DNA from: Pseudomonas fluorescens
Lineage (GTDB): Bacteria > Pseudomonadota > Gammaproteobacteria > Pseudomonadales > Pseudomonadaceae
Length of the DNA: 64,000 bases
Reading direction: 5' to 3'
Assembly: GCF_018614775.1 (NCBI RefSeq)
Contig: NZ_JAGGOF010000097.1
Span: 1-64,000, forward strand
Shown here: positions 24,322-34,151 of the stretch, piece after piece
Layout of the letters: each line of letters begins with the position of its first letter
How positions within the stretch are numbered: the first letter of the stretch is position 1
Made by a program: the position numbers and the translations under genes
Notes under the pieces: model-generated
Seen by the model: only the letters and a program-made list of their open reading frames with translations
Told to the model about the DNA's origin: nothing
Database searches by the model: none

Positions 24322-27216
24322 TCACGGCGTAAACTCCGTGTGCACCAGTCTGTTCCGATCCCCTACAGTACTAGGCGGAAGGAAAGAAATGCGTCGCCTG
24401 TGTGGATTTCCACGTTTATCGATCAATATCACTGCCAGGTCCCGGGACAACTTGTCTCTGGCATTGTTTCCCCGACGGATGTAAGGAATGCGATCGGAAC
24501 GATGCAAAGTAATAACCAGCAGGCCTTTCGCAAAATTTGACTGGTCAACCCTAATATCCAACGACTCGTCCCGCTCTTTGACGACCTCCTTGAGGACACT
24601 GTCGAACTTCACCTTATCGACAACTTCCTCCTTCAGCGGATCGTCGAAGATATACCCTGTCCAACTGAACATGGTTTCGGCCAGTTGCTCGCTTTCCCAG
24701 CGAATGGTCGACGTCTGGGGCGATAGGTAAATATCGCTGCCATCAACCGAAACAAACTCCAACGTTTCGAACGCAACGCCAGGAAGCGTACCCCCCACGT
24801 ATCGCAACGTCCAATAATCGACAGTGCGCAAATGAAAGTCGAAATCATCTTCGGGATCCCCCCCCGGGCCCGCTGATCCACCACTGACCCTCACTCGCTC
24901 AAATAGGTAGTCCGACGGTTGGAATTGAGGTATGGCCTGCGGGGTAACATGTATTTTGCTGTTTACCTCGCCGGGAAAGTCGGTTGACTTCCACCATCGT
25001 TGGTCACTGTCGGCCTGGAACTTCACATGAAAAGCCTTTACTGCATTCCCCCTTTCCCGCGAATGAAGATAAATCTCCTGCCGGCTGATGGCTGCACTGG
25101 GCGAGGCGTCTTGCACGGCGCCCCAGGGTTCGGCCAGTTCAAAACGATTCTCGACCAAGCGGCTCCGCCATTTCTCGCTGTCCGATTCCGCTATACCGTC
25201 AAGCGGCTCCTCGACCGGCTCTATTTCATCTCCCGATACATCGTCTACCAGCTTCAGGCTGGCCTTCTCGGTGACACTCAACGGGTATTCCACGCCATTG
25301 ACAGGGACTGTCCCGACCACGATTTCCGCTCTCAACTGTTGATAGCCGTTTGCATACAACTGGCCATAGCGTCCCTGTTCTCTCCCGCCAGGCACCGTTA
25401 CGGTGAACTCTGAAAGCGCCTTCCAGCTGGGCTCCGGTTCCAGCTCGGAAAGATCCACGACACTGTAGCCGCTGGACAGAACCACCCCGTTGCTGACGAT
25501 TTCGCATTGCACGACAGTGCTCGATGCCGGGCCCTGGGCCGACGCGGTGAACTGCCCCGTGGAACTGACCTGCCCTGCGCCGCTGATCACTTTCCAGCGT
25601 CTGGGGAGACTGGGCAGCAGCGTGGTGTCGTCCCTCAGTTGTATCGCCACGGACTTTTGTACCGCTGGAACATAGGCGGGATCGATCCGCAGTTGTTGTT
25701 GCGCATTCTGCAGCACCAGGGCTAACCGCCGCGTTTGCGTACCGGCGACTTCAATCTGCTGCACGGCCAGGCCTTTGGCCCTTGAGCGGGTATCCGGTGT
25801 AAAGGTTGCCTGGTGACCCTCAGGGGTCAGCGCGCCGTACAGCGGTGCCAGGGGAGTCCATGTCACACCCGTGGCATCCGCTGTCGAGGCCTTCAACACG
25901 ATGGGTTGTGATTGGGCCCGGGTCGAATAAACCGCCGTGCTCGGTGCCACCGTCACGCTTTCATACACCACCAGCAGCAACGCCGATGCCGTGTAGGTCT
26001 CATCGCCAGCGATATATTCGGCGGTGACCACCACATGCAGCGACTCATGCCCGATGGTATTCGCGGAGGCGGCGGTATACAGCCCGTCGCTGATCCTGCC
26101 ATGACCCGCGGCGGTATGACTCTGCAGGCTGACCGCCTTCCAACTGCTGGCCTGGATGGGCGTACCGTTCCAATCAAGTAACCTGAAGCGCTGCGTCCCT
26201 CCGGCCTGGATAGTCTGAAATGTAGGCTCCAGGGTAATGCGGGTCCGTTTCGGATTGATGTTGCCAAATACCGCCAGGTCGGCAGGCACATGGCGCTCAC
26301 GCTCTTCAAATACGTTGTCACCGGGAAACAGCAGGTTGTTGAGCACGTCCAGCCGGTTATCCTCGATGTGAGGAATCATCGCCTGGGAAAGAATCAGCGC
26401 CGCCGTGTACCGATCACTGCCATCGGTTTCCTGATCATCAGGCAGCAAGTACGGGAAGCTGCCATCGGGAGGGAAACGCCCATCGACGGTATTTCCCTGC
26501 AACCGTATGAAAATCACCACCCCACCCTCGCCAAAATTCGACGCCCCCCTGACCTTCGCCCCTGGGGCCGCCTGGGTGAGGATGTGAAATGAAGTGGGGG
26601 TCAACGGGTTGTGGCCTTTAAGTTCGAGCATCCCCAATTGAAAGACACTTCGGTGCGCTGGTAGCGCCGCGAAACATTGTCTCAAGAAGCCCGACAAGCG
26701 TAGGTTCGTTGCTTCATCGTCTCCGGCCAGATTGCAACGAAAGTTAACCCCTTCGGCCAAATTCAGCTTCACCCTGCCCTGCTTGTCGATTTCGCCCACC
26801 ACCATGGATAAATCAATGTCCATTTCGACATTGAAACCCTGCGACTCCGCAACAGTGAAAGTCGATGAGAGCGTCTTCAGCGCGCCAGCCGCCTGACGCG
26901 AAGCGGTATAACGACCGCTCAGAATATTCATCGTCAATACTGCAGTGGAATTAGTCAGCGATGCGGTATTGAACGACAACCGCGGCTGCCCTAACGTAAT
27001 ATTTTCCAGCTCGACATAATGGCTCTGAAGTTCGTTCAGAAAGACTTGCCCACTTAACGGCGGCAGGAAGCCGAACCCATTGAATCGTTCTATGTATTGC
27101 TGCTCCAACAAACGATTCAACCGCCCGCGACTGAAGATTGAAACAGCGCCCCAGCCTTGGGTCACCGAACCTTGCCGCATACGTGCGAGCAGGCTTTCCA
27201 ACGAGTTGCCAGACAT
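24322..27216 (-). CDS. ESLLAxM-family protein 1 with Ig-like modules
   Basis: A 964-residue soluble protein of no family I can name. Residues 1-60 contain NSLESLLARM, then GWGAVSIFSRGRLNRLLEQQ. Residues 60-330 look beta-rich and end in the block VIFIRLQGN and FPPDGSFPYLLPDD shared by three paralogs. From about residue 335 (FGNINPKRTRI) come Ig-like beta modules, then a 300-residue C-terminal region not found in the other two. There is no signal peptide or membrane segment. ATG follows GAGAGGG. It is 137 bases upstream of RHS-A and 54 bases downstream of paralog 2. The N-terminus may be TULIP/P47-like; this is speculative. Confidence 0.75.
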   Translation of the reverse strand: MSGNSLESLLARMRQGSVTQGWGAVSIFSRGRLNRLLEQQYIERFNGFGFLPPLSGQVFLNELQSHYVELENITLGQPRLSFNTASLTNSTAVLTMNILSGRYTASRQAAGALKTLSSTFTVAESQGFNVEMDIDLSMVVGEIDKQGRVKLNLAEGVNFRCNLAGDDEATNLRLSGFLRQCFAALPAHRSVFQLGMLELKGHNPLTPTSFHILTQAAPGAKVRGASNFGEGGVVIFIRLQGNTVDGRFPPDGSFPYLLPDDQETDGSDRYTAALILSQAMIPHIEDNRLDVLNNLLFPGDNVFEERERHVPADLAVFGNINPKRTRITLEPTFQTIQAGGTQRFRLLDWNGTPIQASSWKAVSLQSHTAAGHGRISDGLYTAASANTIGHESLHVVVTAEYIAGDETYTASALLLVVYESVTVAPSTAVYSTRAQSQPIVLKASTADATGVTWTPLAPLYGALTPEGHQATFTPDTRSRAKGLAVQQIEVAGTQTRRLALVLQNAQQQLRIDPAYVPAVQKSVAIQLRDDTTLLPSLPRRWKVISGAGQVSSTGQFTASAQGPASSTVVQCEIVSNGVVLSSGYSVVDLSELEPEPSWKALSEFTVTVPGGREQGRYGQLYANGYQQLRAEIVVGTVPVNGVEYPLSVTEKASLKLVDDVSGDEIEPVEEPLDGIAESDSEKWRSRLVENRFELAEPWGAVQDASPSAAISRQEIYLHSRERGNAVKAFHVKFQADSDQRWWKSTDFPGEVNSKIHVTPQAIPQFQPSDYLFERVRVSGGSAGPGGDPEDDFDFHLRTVDYWTLRYVGGTLPGVAFETLEFVSVDGSDIYLSPQTSTIRWESEQLAETMFSWTGYIFDDPLKEEVVDKVKFDSVLKEVVKERDESLDIRVDQSNFAKGLLVITLHRSDRIPYIRRGNNARDKLSRDLAVILIDKRGNPHRRRISFLPPSTVGDRNRLVHTEFTP

Positions 27217-27270
27217 GATATTGCCCTCTCATTCACTTAAGAAATAAAGCAATAAAGCGGTGCTTGATAA

Positions 27271-29565
27271 TTATTGAGCCAACGCCTCAAGCACGGTAGG
27301 AAAACCAGAGAGGGGCAGCGGCAAAATGATATAGCCTTCGAATGTGCCGAAATCGCCGCCGTCCACCGACACGGTAATCAGAACAAACCGCTCTTTGGCT
27401 GAAACGTTATCGCTGTACAGGCCCGATGCCGCATCAATCGATCCCGGCCCACCGAGCGGGAGCGACCATCGGCCGTTTTGGGATTGATTATTTACAAAGA
27501 CCTGCAATTGAATTTGCCCCTCCGGCAAATCCGGATTATCTACCGGTTTAATCGTGGCGCCGGGCTCGCTTTGAAGTACCAGGACATAGGCAGATTGTGT
27601 TTGAGATCCGTGACTCACCTCGACCTCATCGAGCACAAAGGTTTTTGTAGCGACTTGAGGACCAGCGATATAAGTGTGATCACCACCCGGTTTGTCACTG
27701 ACGACCACGTCACCGCTTTCGCCGGCGACGGGATTCTTGATGGCCCAGTCCAATACGCTCCCATCCAGGTGACTTGCCGACAGCTCTACCCGTTGGCCGT
27801 GATAGCACACCTGGATCTGCGGATTAGCGGTGATCGGGTTCGCCATGACCGAGAGCAATGTCGCGCTTCGCTCGCCGGAGAGCGGCTCATGGGCAATGAC
27901 CAGTACCCGGTTGAATGAGCCGTTCAGGGCGTGGGCAGGTGGCGCCTGGTACAAGCCGGTTTGCGCGTCGATCTCACCCGGGTTGCTGCCGCTTTCGGAA
28001 AGATTTTCCACTGACCAGCGCAGGCCGGCATGCTCCGGTTCCGTGGTCAGTTGCAGGGGCCTGCCGGCAGCCACCATCGGTTGGCGCTCGACAATGGTGA
28101 ATGACGCACCGGACGTATGGACCTGGCCGAACATCGCCAGGTCGAAGGGCAAGGCGACGCGGGTCGGGTGCGCATTGCTGCTGCCTATTATTTGCACCCC
28201 TGCTAAAAAGGTTTCGGACGCTGCCGTCGTCAAAGTGGTGGCGAACCGCTCAAGGATCGCCCTTTTCACCGTGCTGGCGACGAAATCCTTGATCTGCTCC
28301 AGTTCCTGGCCCTCAATCGTCCCGGGAAGCCCGGAAACATGACTGACCTCCTGCGTATCGGTGTACGGCACGAACAACTCGCCTTCCATGGCCGAAACGC
28401 CAGACTCATCCGCCGCCAAACGGAACTCGTGCTGCAAGTTGATTGTGAACGTAGCCGTATGCGCGCTCCAGGTCGTGCCGCCTGAAGGGCGGTATCTGAA
28501 CGACAGGGAGAAGGTGCTCTGCCAGTGTTGGAATACCTCATCCTCACCAAACTCGGCGGTCAGCGGCAAAGCGCCGTCCGCAGCCGGAACACTGAACGCT
28601 TCGAACTCGAACTCATAGTCAAGGCTGCGGTAGCTGCCCGCCGTCGCCGGCAGGGCGCCGCGCTTGGCGACCATTTTTGCCAACGCGCCGCCCTGACCGA
28701 GCGTACGCTCGAATTCAGCCCCCTCAAGCAACTGTAAAAGCGCATGGGCGAAGGCAGCCCGATGGATCAACGCCAGGGAAAACAGTGCAGTCGCCGAGTA
28801 GCTTTGCTGGGCATCATCGTCGGGAATCAGGTACCTGAAGTCGGAGCCATCGCTAGGAAATGTGCCCGCAAGTCCGTCGGACATACGCACGAACAACAAC
28901 ACGGCACCGTCTTCGCTCCCGGGCATCAGTGCCTGGGGGTCGCGAACCTGGGTCCGCACATCGATGCTTTGGGCGAACATGAACGGATTCCCCTCATCGG
29001 GGAAGGTGCCCAGGGCATAGACGCGCCGGTCTGCGTCCAACCCCTCGAACCAGCGCTTGAAGAGCGTCCCCGCTTCACTTTGTTCCGTAGGGGTATTGAA
29101 CAGCTTCAGCAAGACTTCCTCGCTGTTCGCCAGATCTGCCACCACATCACCGACATCTGCCGTCAAGGCCAGATCCAACGTCACCTGCGCGCCATTCAGC
29201 GGATCGAGGGCGCTGAGGCTGGTGACGCTCTTCTGACCCTGGACGGTTTCCACCATCATATGGATGCCCTCTACGACCGCCAGGCTCAAGGATGTCGTGG
29301 CAGTCTGAAGGCTGGGCTGTTCAAAAGAGAGCGCTGGCGCGCCCAGCCTGAAACCCGTCAGGTAATGGGTAATGTTGGTATCGGGTATGTCCATGGCCCC
29401 CGTGATAGCGCCCAGGTCCGTGCCCTGACTCAAGCGAGTGATATGGTCCTGCTGCAGGCCCAGGTTAATTTTTCCGCCCTCCAGGACCATAATGAGGTCC
29501 CACCCTCGCATCTGGGAGTTGCCGTGCATCCACGCGAGTAAACTTTCCACCGAATGACCGGCCAT
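27271..29565 (-). CDS. ESLLAxM-family protein 2 with Ig-like modules
   Basis: A 764-residue paralog. It begins MAGHSVESLLAWMHGNSQMR, followed by GWDLIMVLEGGKINLGLQQD; it has the FPSDGSDFRYLIPDD block, and from about residue 485 Ig-like modules ending WSLPLGGPGSIDAASGLY and IILPLPLSGFP. I place the start at 29565 because GGAGG lies seven bases upstream and the paralogs begin at this point. An upstream in-frame ATG at 29634 overlaps the stop of paralog 3 as ATGA and could be a coupled alternative start adding 23 residues. No signal peptide. Confidence 0.75.
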   Translation of the reverse strand: MAGHSVESLLAWMHGNSQMRGWDLIMVLEGGKINLGLQQDHITRLSQGTDLGAITGAMDIPDTNITHYLTGFRLGAPALSFEQPSLQTATTSLSLAVVEGIHMMVETVQGQKSVTSLSALDPLNGAQVTLDLALTADVGDVVADLANSEEVLLKLFNTPTEQSEAGTLFKRWFEGLDADRRVYALGTFPDEGNPFMFAQSIDVRTQVRDPQALMPGSEDGAVLLFVRMSDGLAGTFPSDGSDFRYLIPDDDAQQSYSATALFSLALIHRAAFAHALLQLLEGAEFERTLGQGGALAKMVAKRGALPATAGSYRSLDYEFEFEAFSVPAADGALPLTAEFGEDEVFQHWQSTFSLSFRYRPSGGTTWSAHTATFTINLQHEFRLAADESGVSAMEGELFVPYTDTQEVSHVSGLPGTIEGQELEQIKDFVASTVKRAILERFATTLTTAASETFLAGVQIIGSSNAHPTRVALPFDLAMFGQVHTSGASFTIVERQPMVAAGRPLQLTTEPEHAGLRWSVENLSESGSNPGEIDAQTGLYQAPPAHALNGSFNRVLVIAHEPLSGERSATLLSVMANPITANPQIQVCYHGQRVELSASHLDGSVLDWAIKNPVAGESGDVVVSDKPGGDHTYIAGPQVATKTFVLDEVEVSHGSQTQSAYVLVLQSEPGATIKPVDNPDLPEGQIQLQVFVNNQSQNGRWSLPLGGPGSIDAASGLYSDNVSAKERFVLITVSVDGGDFGTFEGYIILPLPLSGFPTVLEALAQ

Positions 29566-29630
29566 GACATTACCTCCAGAAGGATTCGCTCCAATAACAG
29601 GGCTTGTATTGACAGCTGGTTGACCGCTAT

Positions 29631-32063
29631 TCATTGACTCAACACCTCGAGTACCTGTGGGAACTCAATCAGAGGCAGCGGCAAGATCAGATGGCCTTCG
29701 AACTTGCCGAATGCGCCACCATCCACTAAAGCGAAAATCAGCACGAAGCGCTCGGTAGCGGTTGGCGACGTCCGGTAGAGGCCTGTTGAATCGATCGAAC
29801 CCGGTCCCCCCAAAGGCAGGCTCCACTCGGCCTCCATAACATTCGAATTGACAATGGCCTCCAGTTGAACCTGCCCCTGCGAAATATCGAGGTTGACAAT
29901 CCTGATCGTTGTTCCGGGTGTCCGTTGCAGCGCCAGAACATGGACAGATCGGATCTGGCTCGTCCGGCGGTTCTTGACTTCCACTTCGTCGAGTACATAG
30001 GTTTTACTGGAGACCTCGGGTCCATGGTGATAGGTGTGATCGCCCTCGGGGTTAACGCTGGGTCGTACTTCGCCACTTTCGTTGGCAACCGGGTTCTTGA
30101 TCGACCAGATCAGCTCACCTTCACCCAACGTACCTGCCGCTAATTCGACACTGCTTCCAAGGTCGCAAATCTGGATCAACGGGTGGACGGACAATTCATT
30201 CACCAGCACGGTTACCAAGGCCGAACTGTAGTAATCCGAACCTGGGTCGGTCGCCGTGATCCGCACACGCTTGAAACGCCCCTCGATCGAGGCCGCCGGA
30301 GGCGAACGGTACAATCCGTCGGCGCTGATGGCTCCGGGATCGCTGGCGTCTCTCGCCAGGTTCTCCACTGTCCACAGCACCCCGCCGACATCAGGTGCCG
30401 TGCTGAATTGAAGGGTATCGTCCTGCGGCATCAGCGGCTGCATCGGGCTGATGATGAAAGAGGTCTGGGTGGGATTGACGCGGCCGAAGAAGCCGATATC
30501 GTAAGGGGAGCGGATTTCGTGACCTTGTATCGCTCTGCCAAAATTCATTTTTATGAGGTCGTCGATAAATGGCCTCATAAAAATATCTATATTTAAATCA
30601 CGTTGCAGCGCACGCTTGATTTTTGGTTGAACACTATTCACGAACAAAAGCCCAAGCTGAGCTAGCACATACAGTAACAATACTGTCAAGTTGTCTTTGC
30701 TTGCCTCTTCCTTTGCCAGTGGCGTACCGTCTGATAGCGCACCGGTTTCTTCATCTTTCATATTTGTCACCAGCTCAAACTTCGTGGCCCGCATCACCAC
30801 CTCGCTGACGCCATCAGTTCCGACAACATCCATCAGTTCGAATTCAGCCTGAAGATCCACAACATACAAATACTCCTTAGTGATTGTAGGCCACAACTCC
30901 TCCCCCACCCCATTTACAAACAATATATTGACCTGTGACTTAGCTTCCGAAACCCAATGCACTGAGAACTTATTCGCCGCCTCGGCAACTAGCGTAAAGG
31001 GCACCTTACTATTTGCTGAAAGAAAGACCGAACTCCGGGTAATCCAAGGAATGACGAACTGCGAATCCTCACCAACACCCACACCGGGGAGAGGGTTTGC
31101 CGATGATGCTATCGTTAATCCTCCTGCCCTTGCCACAGCTGACATCAGCTGTCCATCACTGCTGTAGAGACGATGAAAATCATCACTGCCGATCATCTCT
31201 GCAACCCTATCCAGTAACGCGTCCCCCAAAACGGAAGACAGTTGCTCCACGTTGAATAACACAGTGGCCGAATAGTCTTCTTCGCCGTCATCGGGAATTA
31301 AATACCTGAAACCAGAGTTCGGACTCGGATAACCCCCTTCGTTATTCCCTTCCATACGTACGAAGGCCACGATAGCGCCGTTACCGTGCTCGGCGGAGCT
31401 GGGGTCGCGGGCAGCCGCTCCGCTTGCCTGAGTGCGCAGACCAAATGATTGAGGACGCATCGACTCACTCGTTCCGCGCTCGATCCTGCCCAACGGCCAG
31501 ATACGTTTATCATCGGGCAGCTGGTTGAACAGGTCCTTGAAAAAACTTCCGCCCAATCGCTGCTCTTCTGCCGTCTGGCCAAAGGTCAGTCTGAAGTTAT
31601 CGCTTTTTTTCAAATCCAGTATGATTCGCCCGTCGTCGTCCACATTGCCCGGGACTTGATGCAGCAGCAAGTCCAGGTACAATTTCGGCCCTTGCAATGG
31701 ATCGATTTCATCCACCTCAACCGCCTTCCAACCCACACTTTCTTTTGTAAGGGTTAATTGGCTTCCGCCGATCACGCTCATAGTCAACATCGCTTTGGAA
31801 TCATTCAAGTCGGCATTTTCGAATGACAGCAACGGTACATCCATCACAAAGTCATGGATGAATTTCACCCACCGGTTTTCAACGACCTGCACTTCCCCTC
31901 GGATCGGCGGCAAATAGCTTTCGGTATCGAAGCGACGTATATACTCCTGGCGCATCAACAAGTTTGCCTTGCTTCGCTCCAGCGCGACGATCATTCCCCA
32001 GCCCGACAACTGCGACGTATCTTTCATCCAGGCCAGCAACGATTCCAGCGAATTGTTTGACAT
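29631..32063 (-). CDS. ESLLAxM-family protein 3 with Ig-like modules
   Basis: An 810-residue paralog starting MSNNSLESLLAWMKDTSQLS after GAGG. It is closest to paralog 2 in the C-terminal half (WSIKNPVANESGEV and WSLPLGGPGSID match WAIKNPVAGESGDV and the same block). Its middle part (about 30540-31260) has visibly lower GC than the neighbours and contains a perfect 12-base-arm hairpin at 30547-30584. Like the others it lacks a signal peptide. The family appears to have grown by tandem duplication within one operon, and all three copies may act with RHS-A and RHS-B. Confidence 0.75.
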   Translation of the reverse strand: MSNNSLESLLAWMKDTSQLSGWGMIVALERSKANLLMRQEYIRRFDTESYLPPIRGEVQVVENRWVKFIHDFVMDVPLLSFENADLNDSKAMLTMSVIGGSQLTLTKESVGWKAVEVDEIDPLQGPKLYLDLLLHQVPGNVDDDGRIILDLKKSDNFRLTFGQTAEEQRLGGSFFKDLFNQLPDDKRIWPLGRIERGTSESMRPQSFGLRTQASGAAARDPSSAEHGNGAIVAFVRMEGNNEGGYPSPNSGFRYLIPDDGEEDYSATVLFNVEQLSSVLGDALLDRVAEMIGSDDFHRLYSSDGQLMSAVARAGGLTIASSANPLPGVGVGEDSQFVIPWITRSSVFLSANSKVPFTLVAEAANKFSVHWVSEAKSQVNILFVNGVGEELWPTITKEYLYVVDLQAEFELMDVVGTDGVSEVVMRATKFELVTNMKDEETGALSDGTPLAKEEASKDNLTVLLLYVLAQLGLLFVNSVQPKIKRALQRDLNIDIFMRPFIDDLIKMNFGRAIQGHEIRSPYDIGFFGRVNPTQTSFIISPMQPLMPQDDTLQFSTAPDVGGVLWTVENLARDASDPGAISADGLYRSPPAASIEGRFKRVRITATDPGSDYYSSALVTVLVNELSVHPLIQICDLGSSVELAAGTLGEGELIWSIKNPVANESGEVRPSVNPEGDHTYHHGPEVSSKTYVLDEVEVKNRRTSQIRSVHVLALQRTPGTTIRIVNLDISQGQVQLEAIVNSNVMEAEWSLPLGGPGSIDSTGLYRTSPTATERFVLIFALVDGGAFGKFEGHLILPLPLIEFPQVLEVLSQ
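30547..30584. repeat. Perfect hairpin inside a coding region
   Basis: ATTTTTATGAGG and CCTCATAAAAAT, 12-base arms with a 14-base spacer, inside the low-GC part of ESLLAxM protein 3. Confidence 0.8.
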
Positions 32064-32099
32064 GATCCAGACCTCATTGATTTGAATTCTCCACGGGCG

Positions 32100-33887
32100 T
32101 TACTCCACCAACTGCGGGGAGATCATGGGAAAGGCTTTATAGGAAAAGCCTTCATCGAAACTGGTTTCGACACGCACATCGAACTGTTGATTGAGTCGCA
32201 ACCTTTCCAGAAAGGAGCGGGGCAGGCGCGAGGACAGCGCTCCGGCGAGATACTCTTCCTCGGTCACCACCTCGGCGTCGCCTTCGCGCAGGTTGAAAAT
32301 CTCTTCGCCGCCAACCGCCAGCAGGCCCGTAGCCGTTATCTTCACGCGCTGCCCTTGGGCCATGAAGATCCAATTGGCCAAGTTGAAGGTCACCTCATCG
32401 ATGACCGCACGCAGAGAAATTTTGTTATCCGGAGAAGCGGGGGAACGGATCTGGAGCGTCGGCCAACCGTTCACGATGTCCTTGATTTCCAGATCAAACA
32501 CCCCCGATTTGTACGAGGGTTCCCCTGGGGGGGTGACTCGATAAAACACATCCAGGCGCTTGCCCATGTTCGCCGGTACAAAACGGGGCGGGATATAAAA
32601 ACGTTTTGGATCACCGACCGTAGGATCAGCCACATGACTGCCGCTGTCGCCGTAACCCTCCCAGTGCATCTGGACCGTGTCCTCCGAACCAATCACCGCC
32701 TCGGCTGGAACCTTGATAGAGACGCCTCCCGTGATACTACTGGCGAGTAAATAACCCCGGTACTCCTCATCCTCACCGTCCCGGATCACCCCCTCGATCT
32801 CGGGATGAGGCAAATGCAGGGGCCGGCGCAACGTCAGCGTCAACGGCATGGAGGTGCCGGCCCGCCCTACCCGGGCGTACTGATAGGTCAGCTCTACCGT
32901 CTTGCCGTTATTGGCTGACAACCACCCATGGTCGACAGCGATTTGCAGGACCTGGCTGTCCACCGTTGACGGATCGACGCGCAGTGTCTTGATCTCCTTC
33001 GGATCGCCCATGGCGTACAACACCACCTCATCGCCCACCTGGATACCGGGGTAAATCTCGATGACCAGCGTAATGCCATTGGGGTGCGCCTCGGGGTCCA
33101 GCATGTCGCCGGTATAGTCCTTGACTCGGGGCGCCGGCAACAAAGGGGTTTGTGGCGTAACGATACGCAGCGCTTGTTCACGGGAGTGGCTGGGCACCGT
33201 CGGGGTGGTGTAGACGATGCTGTAGCTGATCAATGCAGAGCCATCTTCAATGGGTTCCAACTCACTGAGTGGTACTGTCCATTGCAGGGGTCGCCCCAGG
33301 TCGGGCTCGGACAGGACTATTCTGCGGGTAAAATCGTCCCAAGCGATGCCGTCAAAGAAGTATCTTTTCATGGTCAATGTCACCTGGTCGCCCACCGACA
33401 TCGCCTGATAGGGTGGTACGACCACAGTGGCACCGGCAAGTCCTACCAACAGCGTCAGGTCCACATCGCAATCATGGGACTCCTTGATCTGTGCAACCGG
33501 AAGCAGCGCACTCACCCCTTTGCCCACATGAAAAAAACGCCGCAGCGATTCCTCTCCCCGGCCATCCGGTGCGCTCGCATCGTCCATCCTGTACGAATAC
33601 AGCACCTGGCCCTGATCCAGCGCCCGGAGCTTGTCGTTAGGAATTTCGACCCGCATGCCTTCCGGCTTCAGCTCACCCGGGCCGATCAGCACCCGGTCGT
33701 CAACATGGTCGATGACCTCACCCAGCGGACCACTTCCCCGCCAGTTGGGCCAGAATGCATGCCCTTCGGCAATGCCGGGATAGTTAATGTGAGTGGCAAG
33801 GTCGGCGCTACCCAACGCGTCCAGATCAATCGCGTTATCAGGTCCAAGCATTGGAACTTCTGGCGGAGGTAGCACAGCGGCCATCAT
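32100..33887 (-). CDS. Ig-like repeat protein (595 aa), first gene of the operon
   Basis: A 595-residue protein made of about five beta-rich modules of roughly 100 residues, with recurring patterns such as VGDQVTLTM, VGDEVVLYAMG and SYSIVYTTPTVPSHSR. It ends in a signature (DVRVETSFDEGFSYKAFPM) shared with the Ig-like protein at 39267. There is no signal peptide and no cysteine-rich region. ATG 33887 follows GGGAG; longer starts lack a ribosome site. It is 36 bases upstream of ESLLAxM protein 3 and divergent from RHS-B. Function unknown: adhesion-like or scaffolding modules that must stay cytosolic or leave by a non-Sec route. Confidence 0.75.
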   Translation of the reverse strand: MMAAVLPPPEVPMLGPDNAIDLDALGSADLATHINYPGIAEGHAFWPNWRGSGPLGEVIDHVDDRVLIGPGELKPEGMRVEIPNDKLRALDQGQVLYSYRMDDASAPDGRGEESLRRFFHVGKGVSALLPVAQIKESHDCDVDLTLLVGLAGATVVVPPYQAMSVGDQVTLTMKRYFFDGIAWDDFTRRIVLSEPDLGRPLQWTVPLSELEPIEDGSALISYSIVYTTPTVPSHSREQALRIVTPQTPLLPAPRVKDYTGDMLDPEAHPNGITLVIEIYPGIQVGDEVVLYAMGDPKEIKTLRVDPSTVDSQVLQIAVDHGWLSANNGKTVELTYQYARVGRAGTSMPLTLTLRRPLHLPHPEIEGVIRDGEDEEYRGYLLASSITGGVSIKVPAEAVIGSEDTVQMHWEGYGDSGSHVADPTVGDPKRFYIPPRFVPANMGKRLDVFYRVTPPGEPSYKSGVFDLEIKDIVNGWPTLQIRSPASPDNKISLRAVIDEVTFNLANWIFMAQGQRVKITATGLLAVGGEEIFNLREGDAEVVTEEEYLAGALSSRLPRSFLERLRLNQQFDVRVETSFDEGFSYKAFPMISPQLVE

Positions 33888-33981
33888 TTGAACTCCCTGA
33901 TCGACATATCTTGATGGCGGGCTTTTTGAGCAGCGCCCCATCAAGTTTTCCTTTCTTTTACGCCTCGCCCATCGATCTGCC

Positions 33982-34001
33982 CACTATCAGAACTGATAGG
34001 T
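33982..34001. promoter_or_regulatory. Lux-type dyad in the divergent RHS promoter region
   Basis: CACTATCAGAACTGATAGGT contains perfect 7-base arms (CTATCAG/CTGATAG). It fits the pattern CTRTCA-N4-TGAYAG of the luxR-solo box. A -10-like TAAAAG lies 34 bases leftward (minus strand, 33955-33960) and TATTGT or TTATTG about 33 bases rightward. It could therefore control both the five-gene leftward unit and RHS-B. Confidence 0.5.
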
Positions 34002-34151
34002 TACCGGCGCTGACCCGACTGTTATTGTCGTTGTCGGAAGTCGATATTTATTCCCCGAAGTTCGCTCTCAGCGGTGCTCGGCGCTGGCATTTTCATGTCC
34101 GGCCGCCGGCCCATCGGCGAACTTTTATTACCCCCAAAGAGGCTCATGACA

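Noticed and set aside
29566..29634. 23-residue N-terminal extension of ESLLAxM protein 2
   Set aside because: The ATGA overlap allows it, but the GGAGG site and the aligned starts of both paralogs favour ATG 29565.
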